Origin: Oceanobacillus manasiensis
GTDB taxonomy: Bacteria > Bacillota > Bacilli > Bacillales > Amphibacillaceae
NCBI RefSeq assembly: GCF_000724085.1
Contig: NZ_CCDL010000004.1
Coordinates: 62,001-126,000, forward strand
Direction of reading: 5' to 3'
DNA: 64,000 nt
The position numbers were made by a program, and so were the translations under genes. Under the pieces are notes generated by a model, which worked only from the letters and a program-made list of their open reading frames with translations, ran no database searches and was not told where the DNA came from. This document shows positions 17,352-25,032 of this stretch, one piece after another; positions within the stretch are counted from its first letter, which is position 1, and the number at the start of each line of letters is the position of its first letter.

Positions 17352-18248
17352 CTATTTTGTTTTCGTTAAAAACGATTTAGGAACATCCGCTTTAAAATAC
17401 ATCGGTTCTTCTGTAGTTGGATGGTAAAAGGATAACACATTCGCATGAAGTCCAACCCGCCGAATTGGGTTTTGAGTGGATCCGTATTTTTTGTCTCCTA
17501 CAATTGGATGGCCGAGATCCTGCATATGGACGCGAATTTGATTCTTTCGTCCCGTATCTAATTCTAATTCCATTAAGGAAAAACTATCGTTTGCTCTTAG
17601 ACGTTTATAATGTGTTTTGGCATATTGGCCATTGTCTTTATTTTGAGATGAATACATGACATGTGTTTTGCTTTCTAACAACCATGAAGAGACGTAACCT
17701 TTCTCTTGTTTCACCTTTCCTTCTACTACTGCTACATATTTTCTTTCCCTCACCATTTGCTTCCAGTTATCTTGTAGCTTTCGTTTAACTGCTTCACTTT
17801 TAGCAAACATCATAACGCCAGAAGTGTTTTTATCAAGACGATGGACAACAAAAATACGATTTTCCGGATCCTGGATACGTACATGTTCCATTAACTGATG
17901 ATGTGCCGTTTGCTTCTTTTCTTTTTGTGAGGCGATAGATAACAGACCTGCTTCTTTGTTTATAACAATAATATCATCATCTTCATATAAAATGGACATA
18001 CCGATCAGTGCTTGTCTTTTTACTGCTGCTTTATTCTTGAGTATAGTGACCGTTTGTCCTGACTTTAATGGATAGTTGTGCTTTGTTTCAATATGATCAT
18101 CCACCGTAACCTGTCCGCGTGTCAAAATAGATTTTACGGAGTTCCTACTACGATTTGGCATAGCTTCTAATAGAAATGGTAGCAGTTCTGCCTTTTCCGT
18201 CACACGGAAGATAAGCGTATTTGCCTGGGCTTTTTGATTTTTTGACAT
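17352..18248 (-). CDS. RluA-family RNA pseudouridine synthase
   Basis: Isomerises specific uridines in rRNA or tRNA to pseudouridine. An S4-like RNA-binding domain occupies residues 25-75 (LLEAMPNRSRNSVKSILTRG), followed by the catalytic domain with HRLDKNTSG, where Asp139 is the nucleophile, and a late RKNQIRVHMQDLGHPIVGDKKYG motif. Length 298 aa is normal. The ATG is preceded by AGGAG. RluA paralogues differ in target and the exact site cannot be told from sequence. Confidence 0.93.
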   Translation of the reverse strand: MSKNQKAQANTLIFRVTEKAELLPFLLEAMPNRSRNSVKSILTRGQVTVDDHIETKHNYPLKSGQTVTILKNKAAVKRQALIGMSILYEDDDIIVINKEAGLLSIASQKEKKQTAHHQLMEHVRIQDPENRIFVVHRLDKNTSGVMMFAKSEAVKRKLQDNWKQMVRERKYVAVVEGKVKQEKGYVSSWLLESKTHVMYSSQNKDNGQYAKTHYKRLRANDSFSLMELELDTGRKNQIRVHMQDLGHPIVGDKKYGSTQNPIRRVGLHANVLSFYHPTTEEPMYFKADVPKSFLTKTK

Positions 18249-18293
18249 CGTTATTCTCCTTTAATAGAAGCATTAATCTCTTGCTATGTGGGC

Positions 18294-18524
18294 TTAATCC
18301 TCATCACGTACATCAATATCTTCTGGAATTGGTTCATTAAGGTATTCCTGAATTAACTTACGGTATTTTTCTACCTGTTCAAAATGCGTGTTGAACTGTT
18401 CTTTATTAATTAAATACTGATTCCCATCATAAACAGAACGGATTTTGCCGTTCAATACAAGTGCTTTCACTTTAGACTCGTCCATTGATAAAAATTCAGC
18501 TGTTTCCTTAATATTAAGGTACAT
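18294..18524 (-). CDS. Excisionase-type helix-turn-helix protein
   Basis: A 76-aa protein beginning YLNIKETAEFLSMDESKVKALVLNGKI, the winged helix-turn-helix of the excisionase/MerR-like DNA-binding family, followed by a short charged helix and an acidic tail (PEDIDVRDED). It probably binds DNA. It has AGGGG in front of the ATG and stands alone, with no integrase nearby, so it is a host regulator rather than a phage excisionase. Confidence 0.78.
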   Translation of the reverse strand: MYLNIKETAEFLSMDESKVKALVLNGKIRSVYDGNQYLINKEQFNTHFEQVEKYRKLIQEYLNEPIPEDIDVRDED

Positions 18525-18613
18525 CTGTGTTTCCCCTCTTTACTTATACATCATGTAATCCTTTGAACTATACTAGTATAACTTTTATAAACATAGAAGA
18601 GCAAATTAATTTA

Positions 18614-18640
18614 AAAATACCCTCCAACATACATGGAGGG
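18614..18640 (-). terminator. Terminator after the YjdJ-type acetyltransferase
   Basis: Minus strand CCCTCCA-TGTATGT-TGGAGGG followed by TATTTTTAAATT, directly after the stop at 18649. Confidence 0.84.
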
Positions 18641-18648
18641 CACTTAAA

Positions 18649-18927
18649 TTAGTTTTTTAGCACATCGTGATAATTTGGGGTCTCCTCCAATTTCTTTTGA
18701 GCATAGGAACATAGTGGGTTAATCTTTTTCCCTTCTTGTCTAGCTTTCTCTACAACTCGCTCAACTAGTTTTCCTGCAAGCCCTTGACCTTGTAGCGATT
18801 CAGAAACTACAGTATGATCAATGACTATGTCTCCTTCCTCTGAAAAAGTGTAGCCAATTTCAGCATCGGGATTTTTTTCATCTTCGCCTACATAAAATGA
18901 TTGTGTGCCTTTTTTTATATTGCTCAT
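18649..18927 (-). CDS. YjdJ-type small GNAT N-acetyltransferase
   Basis: A 92-aa minimal GNAT fold. The segment GDIVIDHTVVSESLQGQGLAGKLVERVVEKAR holds the acetyl-CoA binding Q/R-x-x-G-x-A loop, and LCSYAQKKLEETPNYHDVL is the typical C-terminal Cys-Ser-Tyr motif of this short subgroup. It would transfer acetyl from acetyl-CoA to an unknown amine. It is monocistronic with its own terminator. Confidence 0.88.
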   Translation of the reverse strand: MSNIKKGTQSFYVGEDEKNPDAEIGYTFSEEGDIVIDHTVVSESLQGQGLAGKLVERVVEKARQEGKKINPLCSYAQKKLEETPNYHDVLKN

Positions 18928-19019
18928 GTTATTACGCTCCTTGTTGTTTTTATATACTTTTCCTTTCCTTAATAGCTGTTAAACCAAAGGTTACTAATAC
19001 CCTAACTATTTATACCTGG

Positions 19020-19033
19020 TTGGTACGTACCAA
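19020..19033. promoter_or_regulatory. Perfect 14-bp palindrome, possible operator
   Basis: TTGGTACGTACCAA is fully symmetric and lies about 95 bp upstream of the YjdJ-type gene, between it and the terminator of the matrix operon. It resembles a protein-binding operator rather than a hairpin, as it has no loop. The bound protein is unknown. Confidence 0.4.
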
Positions 19034-19090
19034 ACGCTCTCAAGTAATTGTTCTGTAAGAGTATGTTTCAATGATAAGTAATTTATGTAA

Positions 19091-19125
19091 AAACCCCCGA
19101 ACAATAGTTTTTCGTCCAAGGGGTT
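19091..19125 (-). terminator. Terminator of the matrix operon
   Basis: Minus strand AACCCC pairs with GGGGGTTTTT across a partly paired interior; it starts eight bases after the TasA-family stop codon. Confidence 0.8.
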
Positions 19126-19132
19126 GTCTTAA

Positions 19133-20035
19133 TTATTTTGTAAACCAGTTGTAAAGAGCATCGGATTCTATAGTAAAATGCGCTCCCGTCAGTTTAGGGA
19201 ATTTAATTTTCCCCTTAACAGATGTATCAATAGAGCTATCACTTACCCGCCACATTTGTGATTCGCTAGCAAAGTATTCATGATCCGTGTAGATTCGGAA
19301 CCACGTTGTGCCACCCTGTTCGTATTCGCGGATGGTAACATTTCCTACCCTGCTCTCAAATTCACCATTACCTTCGCCAACCGCGATTTCAATCATTTTA
19401 TAGCCGTCATCCTTTGTATAAAAGTTGATTTCCTTTCCTTCGGTTACCCTTGTTGCACCATTTGCTGTAGCTTTAAAAGCGACTTCTCCAGTGAAATACG
19501 GTGGCCCCTCTTCCTCTTCTTCATCTACCTGTGTAGCAACTACTTCTAACTGAATGCTTCCTGTTTTGCTTTGAAAAGCAATGTCATTCTCACCGTGTGG
19601 CCAATCTACCATTACTCTAAACTCTTCAGAATCCTGTTCTGGATGGAAGGTATTTTCCAATTCCACCTGTTCCCAGGTTCCGTCCTTTAAATGTTCAAAT
19701 TCAAGGTTTATTGGAGATTGTCCATTGGCAGGAAATAGATCACCAGACAATCCAAGATTAACTTGATACTCTACCGGTACTGTGGTGTTATTTTTATTAA
19801 CTGCAAACGCATATACTTCTTTTTTCTCCATGCCAGGTACTAAGTCTTCGTCAAGGTCAAACTCTGCGTCACCGATTATTTTGCCTTCTTTATTTACTGC
19901 TTCTACATCAAAGTCGGCAGCCTTTGCAATATTGTCTTCACTTGAAAACCCTATTGTAAAATAGGCTACTGTTCCAATAATGGCCATTAATACAAATGAT
20001 AATGCAACTAAACCGAGTGTGAGTTTTTTCTTCAT
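19133..20035 (-). CDS. tasA: TasA/camelysin-family secreted matrix protein
   Basis: Probable amyloid-like biofilm fibre protein. The N terminus (MKKKLTLGLVALSFVLMAIIGTVAYFTIG) is a SipW-type signal peptide; the mature part starts around the SSEDNIAKAADFDVEAVN segment, typical of TasA/CalY (M73) proteins, and is rich in beta strands. The protein has 300 aa, longer than TasA (261) because of an extra C-terminal domain of roughly 100 residues after an acidic EEEEEGPP linker at about 175. The neighbour sipW and the SinR-like operator upstream of the operon support the role. It is last in the operon and follows sipW by 40 bp. Confidence 0.88.
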   Translation of the reverse strand: MKKKLTLGLVALSFVLMAIIGTVAYFTIGFSSEDNIAKAADFDVEAVNKEGKIIGDAEFDLDEDLVPGMEKKEVYAFAVNKNNTTVPVEYQVNLGLSGDLFPANGQSPINLEFEHLKDGTWEQVELENTFHPEQDSEEFRVMVDWPHGENDIAFQSKTGSIQLEVVATQVDEEEEEGPPYFTGEVAFKATANGATRVTEGKEINFYTKDDGYKMIEIAVGEGNGEFESRVGNVTIREYEQGGTTWFRIYTDHEYFASESQMWRVSDSSIDTSVKGKIKFPKLTGAHFTIESDALYNWFTK

Positions 20036-20075
20036 TATTTTTCCCCCTTAATTTTCAAAAAATATATATTGCTAT

Positions 20076-20609
20076 TTATGTTGTACTTTGTTGTCTACGC
20101 AGAATATATAGCTTTCTTATCCAAGCTATTGTTACGTATAGTAGAGGAATTGCTCCTAGCACAACCCAGCCAGTAGGCGACTTTAGAAACATTGCAACAG
20201 ATCCTGCCATTGGAATATGAAAAGAATAGCTCCCGTAAATATCTTCTCCTTTTACAAACCCTTCATCTGCCAGGTTGTTAGCATCGCCCTTCGTCTCATA
20301 AACTGTCCCTTGTTCTGTCATTTGTTCACTGATAATACGGTGTGTGACCAAGGTTTCTCCCTCTTGCTTAAACGTAATGATATCTCCAACTTTCACACTA
20401 TCAACATCATCAGATAGCACCAACATGTCTCCCGCTTGAAAAATGGGGTCCATGCTATCAGAAAGAACATTCATTAGCTGGTAACCAAACAAGTTAGGAT
20501 TGCTTCCCGGATCCTTCACCGTCTGGATAAGTGAATAGCCTAATAGAAGAATAAAAACAACTAAGCACAAAATCCCTACATTTCCAAGGCCTTTTAATAC
20601 TTTCTTCAA
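20076..20609 (-). CDS. sipW: Signal peptidase I SipW
   Basis: ER-type signal peptidase that cleaves TasA-like precursors. An N-terminal membrane segment (residues 10-30) leads to the catalytic motif LSDSMDP with nucleophile Ser52, then DMLVLSDD, TFKQEGETLVTHR with His90 replacing the lysine of ordinary signal peptidases, and TKGDANN at 107-113; a second membrane segment closes the protein. Length 177 aa is typical. It lies between the secreted helical proteins and the TasA-family gene on the same strand. Confidence 0.95.
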   Translation of the reverse strand: MKKVLKGLGNVGILCLVVFILLLGYSLIQTVKDPGSNPNLFGYQLMNVLSDSMDPIFQAGDMLVLSDDVDSVKVGDIITFKQEGETLVTHRIISEQMTEQGTVYETKGDANNLADEGFVKGEDIYGSYSFHIPMAGSVAMFLKSPTGWVVLGAIPLLYVTIAWIRKLYILRRQQSTT

Positions 20610-20686
20610 GTCATAGCCCCCTTTTCTTATACGGTATTTAACTAATACCTAACGATATTCGTCTCCCACAGAAGCAAAGCTAGTAC

Positions 20687-21142
20687 TTACTTTCCTCGCT
20701 TCTCGCTTACCTGTTCCATCTCTCTTTTTGCTTCAAGGAAAATGGACTCTAGCATTTTATCTGTTTCTTCCTTATCGCTTTCTTCCAATGTGTTAAGTAG
20801 GTCGTCAGCATATTCCTGCAAAGCCTTTACTCGTTTTTCTTTTTCTTTGATAGTAAACTCTTGTAGTCTCGCTTCGGCTCCTTGTATTTCTGATTCTAGT
20901 TCCTCTTTTAAGCGTTCAGCTTGCTTTTCCTTTTCCTCCGTAAGAGCTTCCTCTATTTCGTTAATAGAGTCCTTTTTCTTTTGATCAAACCAACCTGCTA
21001 GCATACCTTTCACGTCCTCATCGGCAAACGCTACATTCATACCGCCACCTAAAACAATTAGGAGAATAAGAGCGCCGGCTAAGAACCGTCTTTTTTTGCG
21101 TCTTTGTGTCTGTTGATGCTTGACCAATCTACTTTCTTTCAC
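20687..21142 (-). CDS. Secreted coiled-coil protein of the matrix operon (C)
   Basis: A 151-aa secreted protein, GTG start after AAAGGAGTGG. A basic N terminus (TQRRKKRRF) and a hydrophobic stretch end at AFA40, the likely cleavage point; then comes LAGWFDQKKK (Trp51-Phe-Asp) and a continuous charged helix of about 90 residues (EEALTEEKEKQAERLKEELE) that looks like a coiled coil. No similarity to TapA that I can see. The W-aromatic-D motif is shared with the two upstream proteins at about the same distance from the cleavage site. Structural or assembly role in the matrix is an inference from position. Confidence 0.8.
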   Translation of the reverse strand: MKESRLVKHQQTQRRKKRRFLAGALILLIVLGGGMNVAFADEDVKGMLAGWFDQKKKDSINEIEEALTEEKEKQAERLKEELESEIQGAEARLQEFTIKEKEKRVKALQEYADDLLNTLEESDKEETDKMLESIFLEAKREMEQVSEKRGK

Positions 21143-21203
21143 TCTTTGGCCACTCCTTTATTAGAGGGCAACGTTATGGCTTGTATATAAGCGTTGCCAC
21201 TTT

Positions 21204-21989
21204 TTATTCTCCGTTTGACATAGAAGAAACAACATCATCTAAAGCAGATTTTGCGTCGTCTTCTAGAGTTTGAGCGGCAGCTGTGATGATTGCCTTTTGT
21301 TCTTCAACCAAACCTTCAAGTAAACCTTCAACCTCATCTCGGACATCATCTATTTTCCAGTTTATTCGGTTTTGCAAATTTCTAGTGTTGATCTCCTTCT
21401 GATTCTCGACTTCAGCAGCAATTTCCTCTTCTGCTTGTCGAATTGCTTCTTCTAATTCTGAGACAGCTGAGTCTTTCGCTGCAGTCAAATCATTAGTCAA
21501 TTGTCCAAGCGCTTCTTCTCCCTCTGTGCCGGTAAACGCTGTTAGGTCATTTGTTGCGTAATCAACTCCTTCTTTCCCCAATCTCTCAATCTCCCAGAAT
21601 CCTTTAAGGAATAGATTGTAAAACTCCAAGCCCATTCCTTCCAATATTTCTGATTTTTTGCCTTCTAGGGATTCAATATGACTGTTTTTCACTTGAGTAA
21701 TGGCCGCTTCAGCACCTTCCGTTTCACTTGCTCTAGTGCCATCAATATCTCCACTCGCATCAGCTTTTAGCCCATTATATTCCGCAGTAAGCCCAGGCAA
21801 TTTCCCTTCACCATAAGCCGTTACATCTGCTTCAATTTCTGCTGCTGTTTTATCAAACAAGCTGTCATACCAACTCTTTAAGTTAGCACCTGCATCTGTA
21901 CCTGCTAATGCCGCTCCTGTACCGGAAATCACTCCTACTGTGAGCACACCAACTGCGATCTTTCCTTTTACTGTACGTAATACTTTCAT
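21204..21989 (-). CDS. Secreted helical protein of the matrix operon (B)
   Basis: A 261-aa secreted protein. The signal peptide (KIAVGVLTVGVISGTGAALA) probably ends at Ala29, and the mature protein starts with GTDAGANLKSWYDSLFDK, carrying Trp40-Tyr-Asp. The remainder is alanine-, glutamate- and glycine-rich helix (AAKDSAVSELEEAIRQAEEE), with no cysteine. I cannot match it to a known family. It begins 15 bp after gene A and precedes gene C, so all belong to one transcript with sipW and tasA. A fibre accessory or minor fibre subunit is possible. Confidence 0.8.
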   Translation of the reverse strand: MKVLRTVKGKIAVGVLTVGVISGTGAALAGTDAGANLKSWYDSLFDKTAAEIEADVTAYGEGKLPGLTAEYNGLKADASGDIDGTRASETEGAEAAITQVKNSHIESLEGKKSEILEGMGLEFYNLFLKGFWEIERLGKEGVDYATNDLTAFTGTEGEEALGQLTNDLTAAKDSAVSELEEAIRQAEEEIAAEVENQKEINTRNLQNRINWKIDDVRDEVEGLLEGLVEEQKAIITAAAQTLEDDAKSALDDVVSSMSNGE

Positions 21990-22004
21990 TTGATTACCCC
22001 ATTT

Positions 22005-22430
22005 CTATTTGGTTTCATTCTTGGAATCCATAAGAATTGATTTTATAATAGCTTTTGTCTCTGCTTCTAAGGATTGATCCAGTTCTGCTTTCTTTTCGTC
22101 ATGAAAGCTTTGAAACATATCCGATTCCAACAATGTTTTTTTGGATTCTTCCAATTGTGTTAAATAAGCCTCTTTTTGTTTGATAATTTCTTTCTTCGAT
22201 TTTTTGGTAACAGATACACCATGCATTTGCAGTTGTTCCGCATTTTCATCCAACGCTGTATCTACCGTTTTTTGCACAACTTCCCTTGCGATTGCAATCG
22301 ACTGGATATACGTATCAATTTGTTGTGAAGCATCCCACCAGCTGTTTTGCGACGGTTGCTTTTCAGCAAACACAGTCCCTGCATGCAATAGAACTAGGAG
22401 CATTAACAGAGTCACGCCCAATCGCTTCAT
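22005..22430 (-). CDS. Secreted helical protein of the matrix operon (A)
   Basis: First gene of the operon, 141 aa. The signal peptide (GVTLLMLLVLLHAGTVFA) probably ends at Ala22, followed by EKQPSQNSWWDASQQ with Trp31-Trp-Asp and then a lysine/glutamate-rich helical body (KKSKKEIIKQKEAYLTQLEE). It takes the place of TapA in the Bacillus tapA-sipW-tasA operon but is shorter and shows no clear resemblance. It is preceded by a promoter with SinR-like sites. Confidence 0.8.
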   Translation of the reverse strand: MKRLGVTLLMLLVLLHAGTVFAEKQPSQNSWWDASQQIDTYIQSIAIAREVVQKTVDTALDENAEQLQMHGVSVTKKSKKEIIKQKEAYLTQLEESKKTLLESDMFQSFHDEKKAELDQSLEAETKAIIKSILMDSKNETK

Positions 22431-22508
22431 TCCAATACAACCTTTCCTTTAAGCAAAAGCATCTATTTCCCCCTCTCATTAAATTTTAATGTTATTTCGG
22501 CTCCTTTT

Positions 22509-22564
22509 GTTCTTCATAAAGAACGATTAAGACGAAGTATAGAACATATGAACAGTCAATGCAA
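22509..22564 (-). promoter_or_regulatory. Matrix operon promoter with SinR-like operators
   Basis: On the minus strand a -35-like TTGCAT (22559-22564) and a -10 TATACT (22536-22541) are 17 bp apart. A GTTCTAT (22539-22545) overlaps the -10, and a few bases downstream an inverted repeat GTTCTTTATGAAGAAC (22509-22524) contains a perfect GTTCTTT, the SinR consensus GTTCTYT, facing a second near match. In B. subtilis SinR represses tapA-sipW-tasA through such sites. The rest of the gap 22431-22824 holds no gene that I can see. Confidence 0.7.
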
Positions 22565-22764
22565 TCTAGTAAATTTAGCTTTCTATCTCTCTTATAGTTC
22601 GTTTTCTCTATTTTTCTTTTATTTACTCTACTTTTCTCCCGTGACTATTTTATGCTAAGAATCGTTAGACAAATATTGCAAGGAAGTTGTAATGCCTTGT
22701 CAGGAATTGTACGGTGACCGAGAAATATAAGTGAAATTGGCCGTTCATCTCTATTATTTTTGGC

Positions 22765-22799
22765 AAAACAAAAACGACGCTCTATCTTAAAGCATCGTT
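22765..22799 (-). terminator. Terminator of the DCC-family gene
   Basis: Minus strand AACGATGC and GCGTCGTT pair (one mismatch) and are followed by TTTGTTTTG, 25 bp after the stop at 22825. Confidence 0.78.
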
Positions 22800-22824
22800 T
22801 CACTTAATTATTTTATTTATAAAT

Positions 22825-23238
22825 TTACGGTAGGTTTAATTCCGTACGCTCCTCCAAAAATCGTGCTCTTTCTTCAGGAGATGGCAGCCTACAGGTTTCT
22901 CGTTTGCCAAACCACTTATATCGGTTCCTGGCCACGATATTATAAAAGAAGTCTCGTATTGGCTTTGGAATAACAAGCAAAACAGAAAATACCTTCCAGA
23001 ACCCTTTCAAATTTCTGCATATTTTTAGTGCAGCAGTAGATTTTGTATAGTAGGTTTCACCCTCAACTAAAATCATACTATCAAGAGAGGGATTAATATT
23101 ATAATGCTCTTTTACTCGTTCACCAGCACCACTTTGCAGGGAAGCAAATGTAAAAATAGCCTCTGGATCTCGTTTCATCACAAACTGTACACTACGGTCA
23201 CAAAAGTTACATTCTCCATCAAACAGGATAAGCTTCAT
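22825..23238 (-). CDS. yuxK: DCC-family thiol-disulfide oxidoreductase (YuxK-like)
   Basis: A 137-aa thioredoxin-fold protein of the DUF393/DCC family. The N terminus KLILFDGECNFCDRSVQFV holds the hallmark D-x-x-C-x-x-C with Cys10 and Cys13. The middle has RDPEAIFTFASLQS and the C terminus the YKWFGKRETCRLPSPEERARFL motif common to the family. Physiological substrate unknown. It is monocistronic. Bacillus YuxK is the closest named relative that I recall. Confidence 0.88.
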   Translation of the reverse strand: MKLILFDGECNFCDRSVQFVMKRDPEAIFTFASLQSGAGERVKEHYNINPSLDSMILVEGETYYTKSTAALKICRNLKGFWKVFSVLLVIPKPIRDFFYNIVARNRYKWFGKRETCRLPSPEERARFLEERTELNLP

Positions 23239-23320
23239 CCTATCACCATCCTAATTGAGATTATCCTAGAATAACATTCCCTTCGTTAAACCTGTAAAAC
23301 AAAGCGATAAATTCATAACA

Positions 23321-24259
23321 CTACTTATTTACCTCTTCTACTACATCTTCCAATCTCACTAGATAAATACTTGTGTCCACAGTAAATAGGAAAACAGATC
23401 CTCGGTTCGCCACAATGTGTGGATCAATGACCTCTTCATCTTCTGTAAGAAACTGAATGAAACACTTCTTTCTCATCTCATACTTGTTTCGAAAGTGATA
23501 TAGAATAAACTTCTCCGGGCTATCATACCCACCACGGAACAGTGCATAATCTTCAAAAAGCGTGAAACCATCCGCCCCTTTTACACCAGGCTTATAATAA
23601 AACAGCTCCCCATTATGGTATCTTGCTAGAGCGAACTCCATATAATAATAAAACCAGATATCTTCGTCTGCCACCACATTCAATGCATAACAATCTTCCA
23701 TACTATGGATTATGCTCCTTGGATATGTGAAAACTTCTTTTCCTTCCGTATCCCAAGCTTTTAAGCCTCGTATTCCTACCGGTTCTTCCCATCCATTATT
23801 TCCAAAAATGCCTTCATCAAAATAGCTGGTCCAGATAATATCTTGATCTGTGACATACATATCCTGTATGCCATCGCCAAGTAAAAAATTTCGTACAAAA
23901 GTTCCATCTCTCTCAAATACAGCTGCATTTAGATCATATTTCTTTGCTGCATACCAATTGCTTCTTGCTGAAACGAGTAGTATGCGCTCATTTTGTAATG
24001 GTTGCACAAAATCATATTCCATCTTTAGCCTGGGGAAATCCAACTTTCTTACACCATTATCATCTGTAATAATAATTCGGTATGCAAATTCATGATTAGT
24101 TGGGTTTTCTAATTCTCTGAACCCAGAGCCAGATTCGACAGCCAAAATACATACCTCATTACGCGGACCAAGTGTCGCATTCACGATATCATAGCCAGCA
24201 AGCTGCTGGGCAAAGTCGTAAGCAGGTCGAAGTGTCATTTTCTTTAACTTTTTAAACAT
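23321..24259 (-). CDS. Uncharacterised beta-propeller-like protein
   Basis: A 312-aa cytosolic protein without signal peptide or membrane helix. Repeated strand pairs with Trp/Tyr and Asp (for instance NERILLVSARSNWYAAKKYDLNAAVF, QDIIWTSYFDEGIFG, ADEDIWFYYYMEFALARYHNG) suggest a beta-propeller. No enzyme motif is visible and I do not recognise the family. It is last of three closely packed genes (15 bp after the next). Confidence 0.7.
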   Translation of the reverse strand: MFKKLKKMTLRPAYDFAQQLAGYDIVNATLGPRNEVCILAVESGSGFRELENPTNHEFAYRIIITDDNGVRKLDFPRLKMEYDFVQPLQNERILLVSARSNWYAAKKYDLNAAVFERDGTFVRNFLLGDGIQDMYVTDQDIIWTSYFDEGIFGNNGWEEPVGIRGLKAWDTEGKEVFTYPRSIIHSMEDCYALNVVADEDIWFYYYMEFALARYHNGELFYYKPGVKGADGFTLFEDYALFRGGYDSPEKFILYHFRNKYEMRKKCFIQFLTEDEEVIDPHIVANRGSVFLFTVDTSIYLVRLEDVVEEVNK

Positions 24260-24273
24260 CTTTTCATCTTCCT

Positions 24274-25032
24274 CTACTCTTTCTCATCAAGATCTTTTTC
24301 CAATTTCTGTTCAGATAGCATCGGTAAGTACTGTAACGTCTGGTATTTTTCATCATTAGCATAGACGCCATTCTTTTGATAATATCCTCCTTCTGGTAAC
24401 GTCTCTTCTTCGGCCTCGTTTAAGGGGTACCAACCTATCCTCATAAGCGGATTACCAGTGATGAATTCTTGCAAATAATCTACCTCTTCTATCCGATAAT
24501 AGTTTTTTAGAGTAATGGCCCATTCTTCTGGGATTTGCTTTGCCCCGTAGGTCTGTTCTTTTAAAGAATAAATCTCTTCAAACTGAAATTGCGGCTCATA
24601 ATGCTCTTCTTCATTCATTTCATAAAAATGTCGTGGTCGATGCATAGAGATGCCTAATTTATCTGTTTCCATAGCTGGATGGATATTCCATACTATATAA
24701 GCTTCTTCTGGATCTTCTTCATCTATTCTCCAAATTTTTGGTAACAAGCTATTCTTTACAATAGTCAGCTTCCATTTATGGTTTTTCCATTCCCAAAAGC
24801 TTGCGCCCATATAGTTATCCTGTGAGATAAACGGAACAAAGGCATGGGAATCTGTCACTTTCACTATTTCCTGCACTACATCCACTTTCGCTTCGGGGTA
24901 CACTTCGTTTATTAGCTCCTTTGCTTCATCTGTCGTATAAAATCCCTCTGGAGAAGACGGATAAAAGTAATAAAGGAGTGTTCCTGTAGCTACTAAAACA
25001 ATCAATATTGCCAAAGGGATCATCTTTTTCAT
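24274..25032 (-). CDS. Uncharacterised membrane-anchored protein
   Basis: A 252-aa protein with an N-terminal membrane anchor (MIPLAILIVLVATGTLLYYFY) and an acidic, aromatic-rich exterior domain. DEAKELINEVYPEAKVDVVQEI looks like a PepSY-type or anti-sigma exterior fold, but this is weak. There is no lipobox cysteine. It overlaps the next upstream gene by four bases (ATGA), so the two are translationally coupled and may act together at the membrane. Confidence 0.7.
   Translation of the reverse strand: MKKMIPLAILIVLVATGTLLYYFYPSSPEGFYTTDEAKELINEVYPEAKVDVVQEIVKVTDSHAFVPFISQDNYMGASFWEWKNHKWKLTIVKNSLLPKIWRIDEEDPEEAYIVWNIHPAMETDKLGISMHRPRHFYEMNEEEHYEPQFQFEEIYSLKEQTYGAKQIPEEWAITLKNYYRIEEVDYLQEFITGNPLMRIGWYPLNEAEEETLPEGGYYQKNGVYANDEKYQTLQYLPMLSEQKLEKDLDEKE

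Noticed and set aside
19133-22430. Prophage or toxin cluster explanation for the small secreted proteins
   Set aside because: Presence of SipW and a TasA-family protein in the same operon and SinR-like sites point to matrix formation; no phage or toxin domains are seen.
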